From positions 1 through 14,922 of the forward strand of contig JAEZJB010000187.1 in the NCBI GenBank assembly GCA_023415845.1: a stretch of 14,922 nucleotides of DNA, given 5' to 3'. This document shows, piece by piece, positions 14,809 to 14,922 of the stretch. The notes beneath the pieces were generated by a model. The model saw nothing but the letters and a program-made list of their open reading frames with translations. It searched no databases and was not told where the DNA came from. The position numbers were made by a program, and so were the translations under genes. This stretch comes from Chloroflexota bacterium. GTDB taxonomy: Bacteria; Chloroflexota; Chloroflexia; Thermomicrobiales; UBA6265. Within the stretch, counting starts at the first letter, position 1, and each line of letters starts with the position of its first letter.

Positions 14809-14922
14809 CTACAAAAGCGAGACCTCCTGGCCAATGCCCTGCTTTTCCGCCGCTTCATAGGCCGCCCGTGCAGTGACAAGATCCTGCACTGCGTTGCCCA
14901 CACTCTTGAAGAACGTCACCTC
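14809..14922 (-). CDS. Ornithine cyclodeaminase/mu-crystallin family protein, C-terminal end (cut by window edge)
   Basis: Only the last 37 codons and the TAG stop (14809-14811) are inside the window, so the start is beyond the right edge. The peptide reads EVTFFKSVGNAVQDL, then TARAAYEAAEKQGIGQEVSLL. This matches the conserved end of the family, in which FKSVG(N/T)AxQDLxxAxxxYExAxxxGIGxxV is the NAD(P)-binding domain tail followed by the last helix. Members include ornithine cyclodeaminase (ornithine to proline plus ammonia), alanine dehydrogenase and related imine reductases; 37 residues cannot tell these apart. It converges on nuoF with 94 bp between the stops. Confidence 0.8.
   Translation of the reverse strand, partial: EVTFFKSVGNAVQDLVTARAAYEAAEKQGIGQEVSLL

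Overview
The window is about 14.9 kb of compact, GC-rich bacterial chromosome with no mobile element, CRISPR array, tRNA or rRNA that I can see. I infer a member of the Chloroflexota, probably near the Thermomicrobia. The reasons are a YvcK protein with two N-terminal membrane helices, the Gram-positive-type long form of ribosomal protein S12, secG placed after pgk-tpiA, and a bifunctional-nuclease protein with the Actinobacteria/Chloroflexi-type C-terminus. This assignment comes from remembered family features, not from a search.

Layout. (1) Positions 1-4053, minus strand: the str operon rpsL-rpsG-fusA-tuf, with tuf cut by the window edge, read from a near-consensus sigma70 promoter at 4025-4053. 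Each gap between its genes holds an RNA hairpin. (2) Positions 4335-9318, plus strand: yvcK, gap, pgk and tpiA, that is, a gluconeogenesis/cell-envelope regulator followed by three consecutive enzymes of lower glycolysis. A 17-bp perfect hairpin separates gap from pgk; pgk and tpiA overlap by 4 bp. (3) Positions 9424-11063: the protein-export genes secG, tatA and lepB. tatA has a good promoter of its own and a strong intrinsic terminator before lepB. (4) Positions 11272-12283: a bifunctional nuclease (DUF151) protein and a small unknown protein with two CxxC motifs. (5) Positions 12428-14714: nuoE and nuoF overlapping by 14 bp, downstream of a perfect TATAAT and two palindromes. No other complex I gene follows. 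(6) From 14809 to the edge, minus strand: the C-terminal end of an ornithine cyclodeaminase/mu-crystallin family protein, convergent with nuoF, with an 18-bp perfect hairpin between them.

Most of the window is housekeeping. The parts most worth a second look are the stand-alone NuoEF diaphorase, whose NuoF has a cysteine-free thioredoxin-like domain and changed flavin/NADH-site residues; the palindromic control region in front of it; the unknown CxxC protein; and the hairpins placed in the str operon. I found no clearly new multi-gene system.
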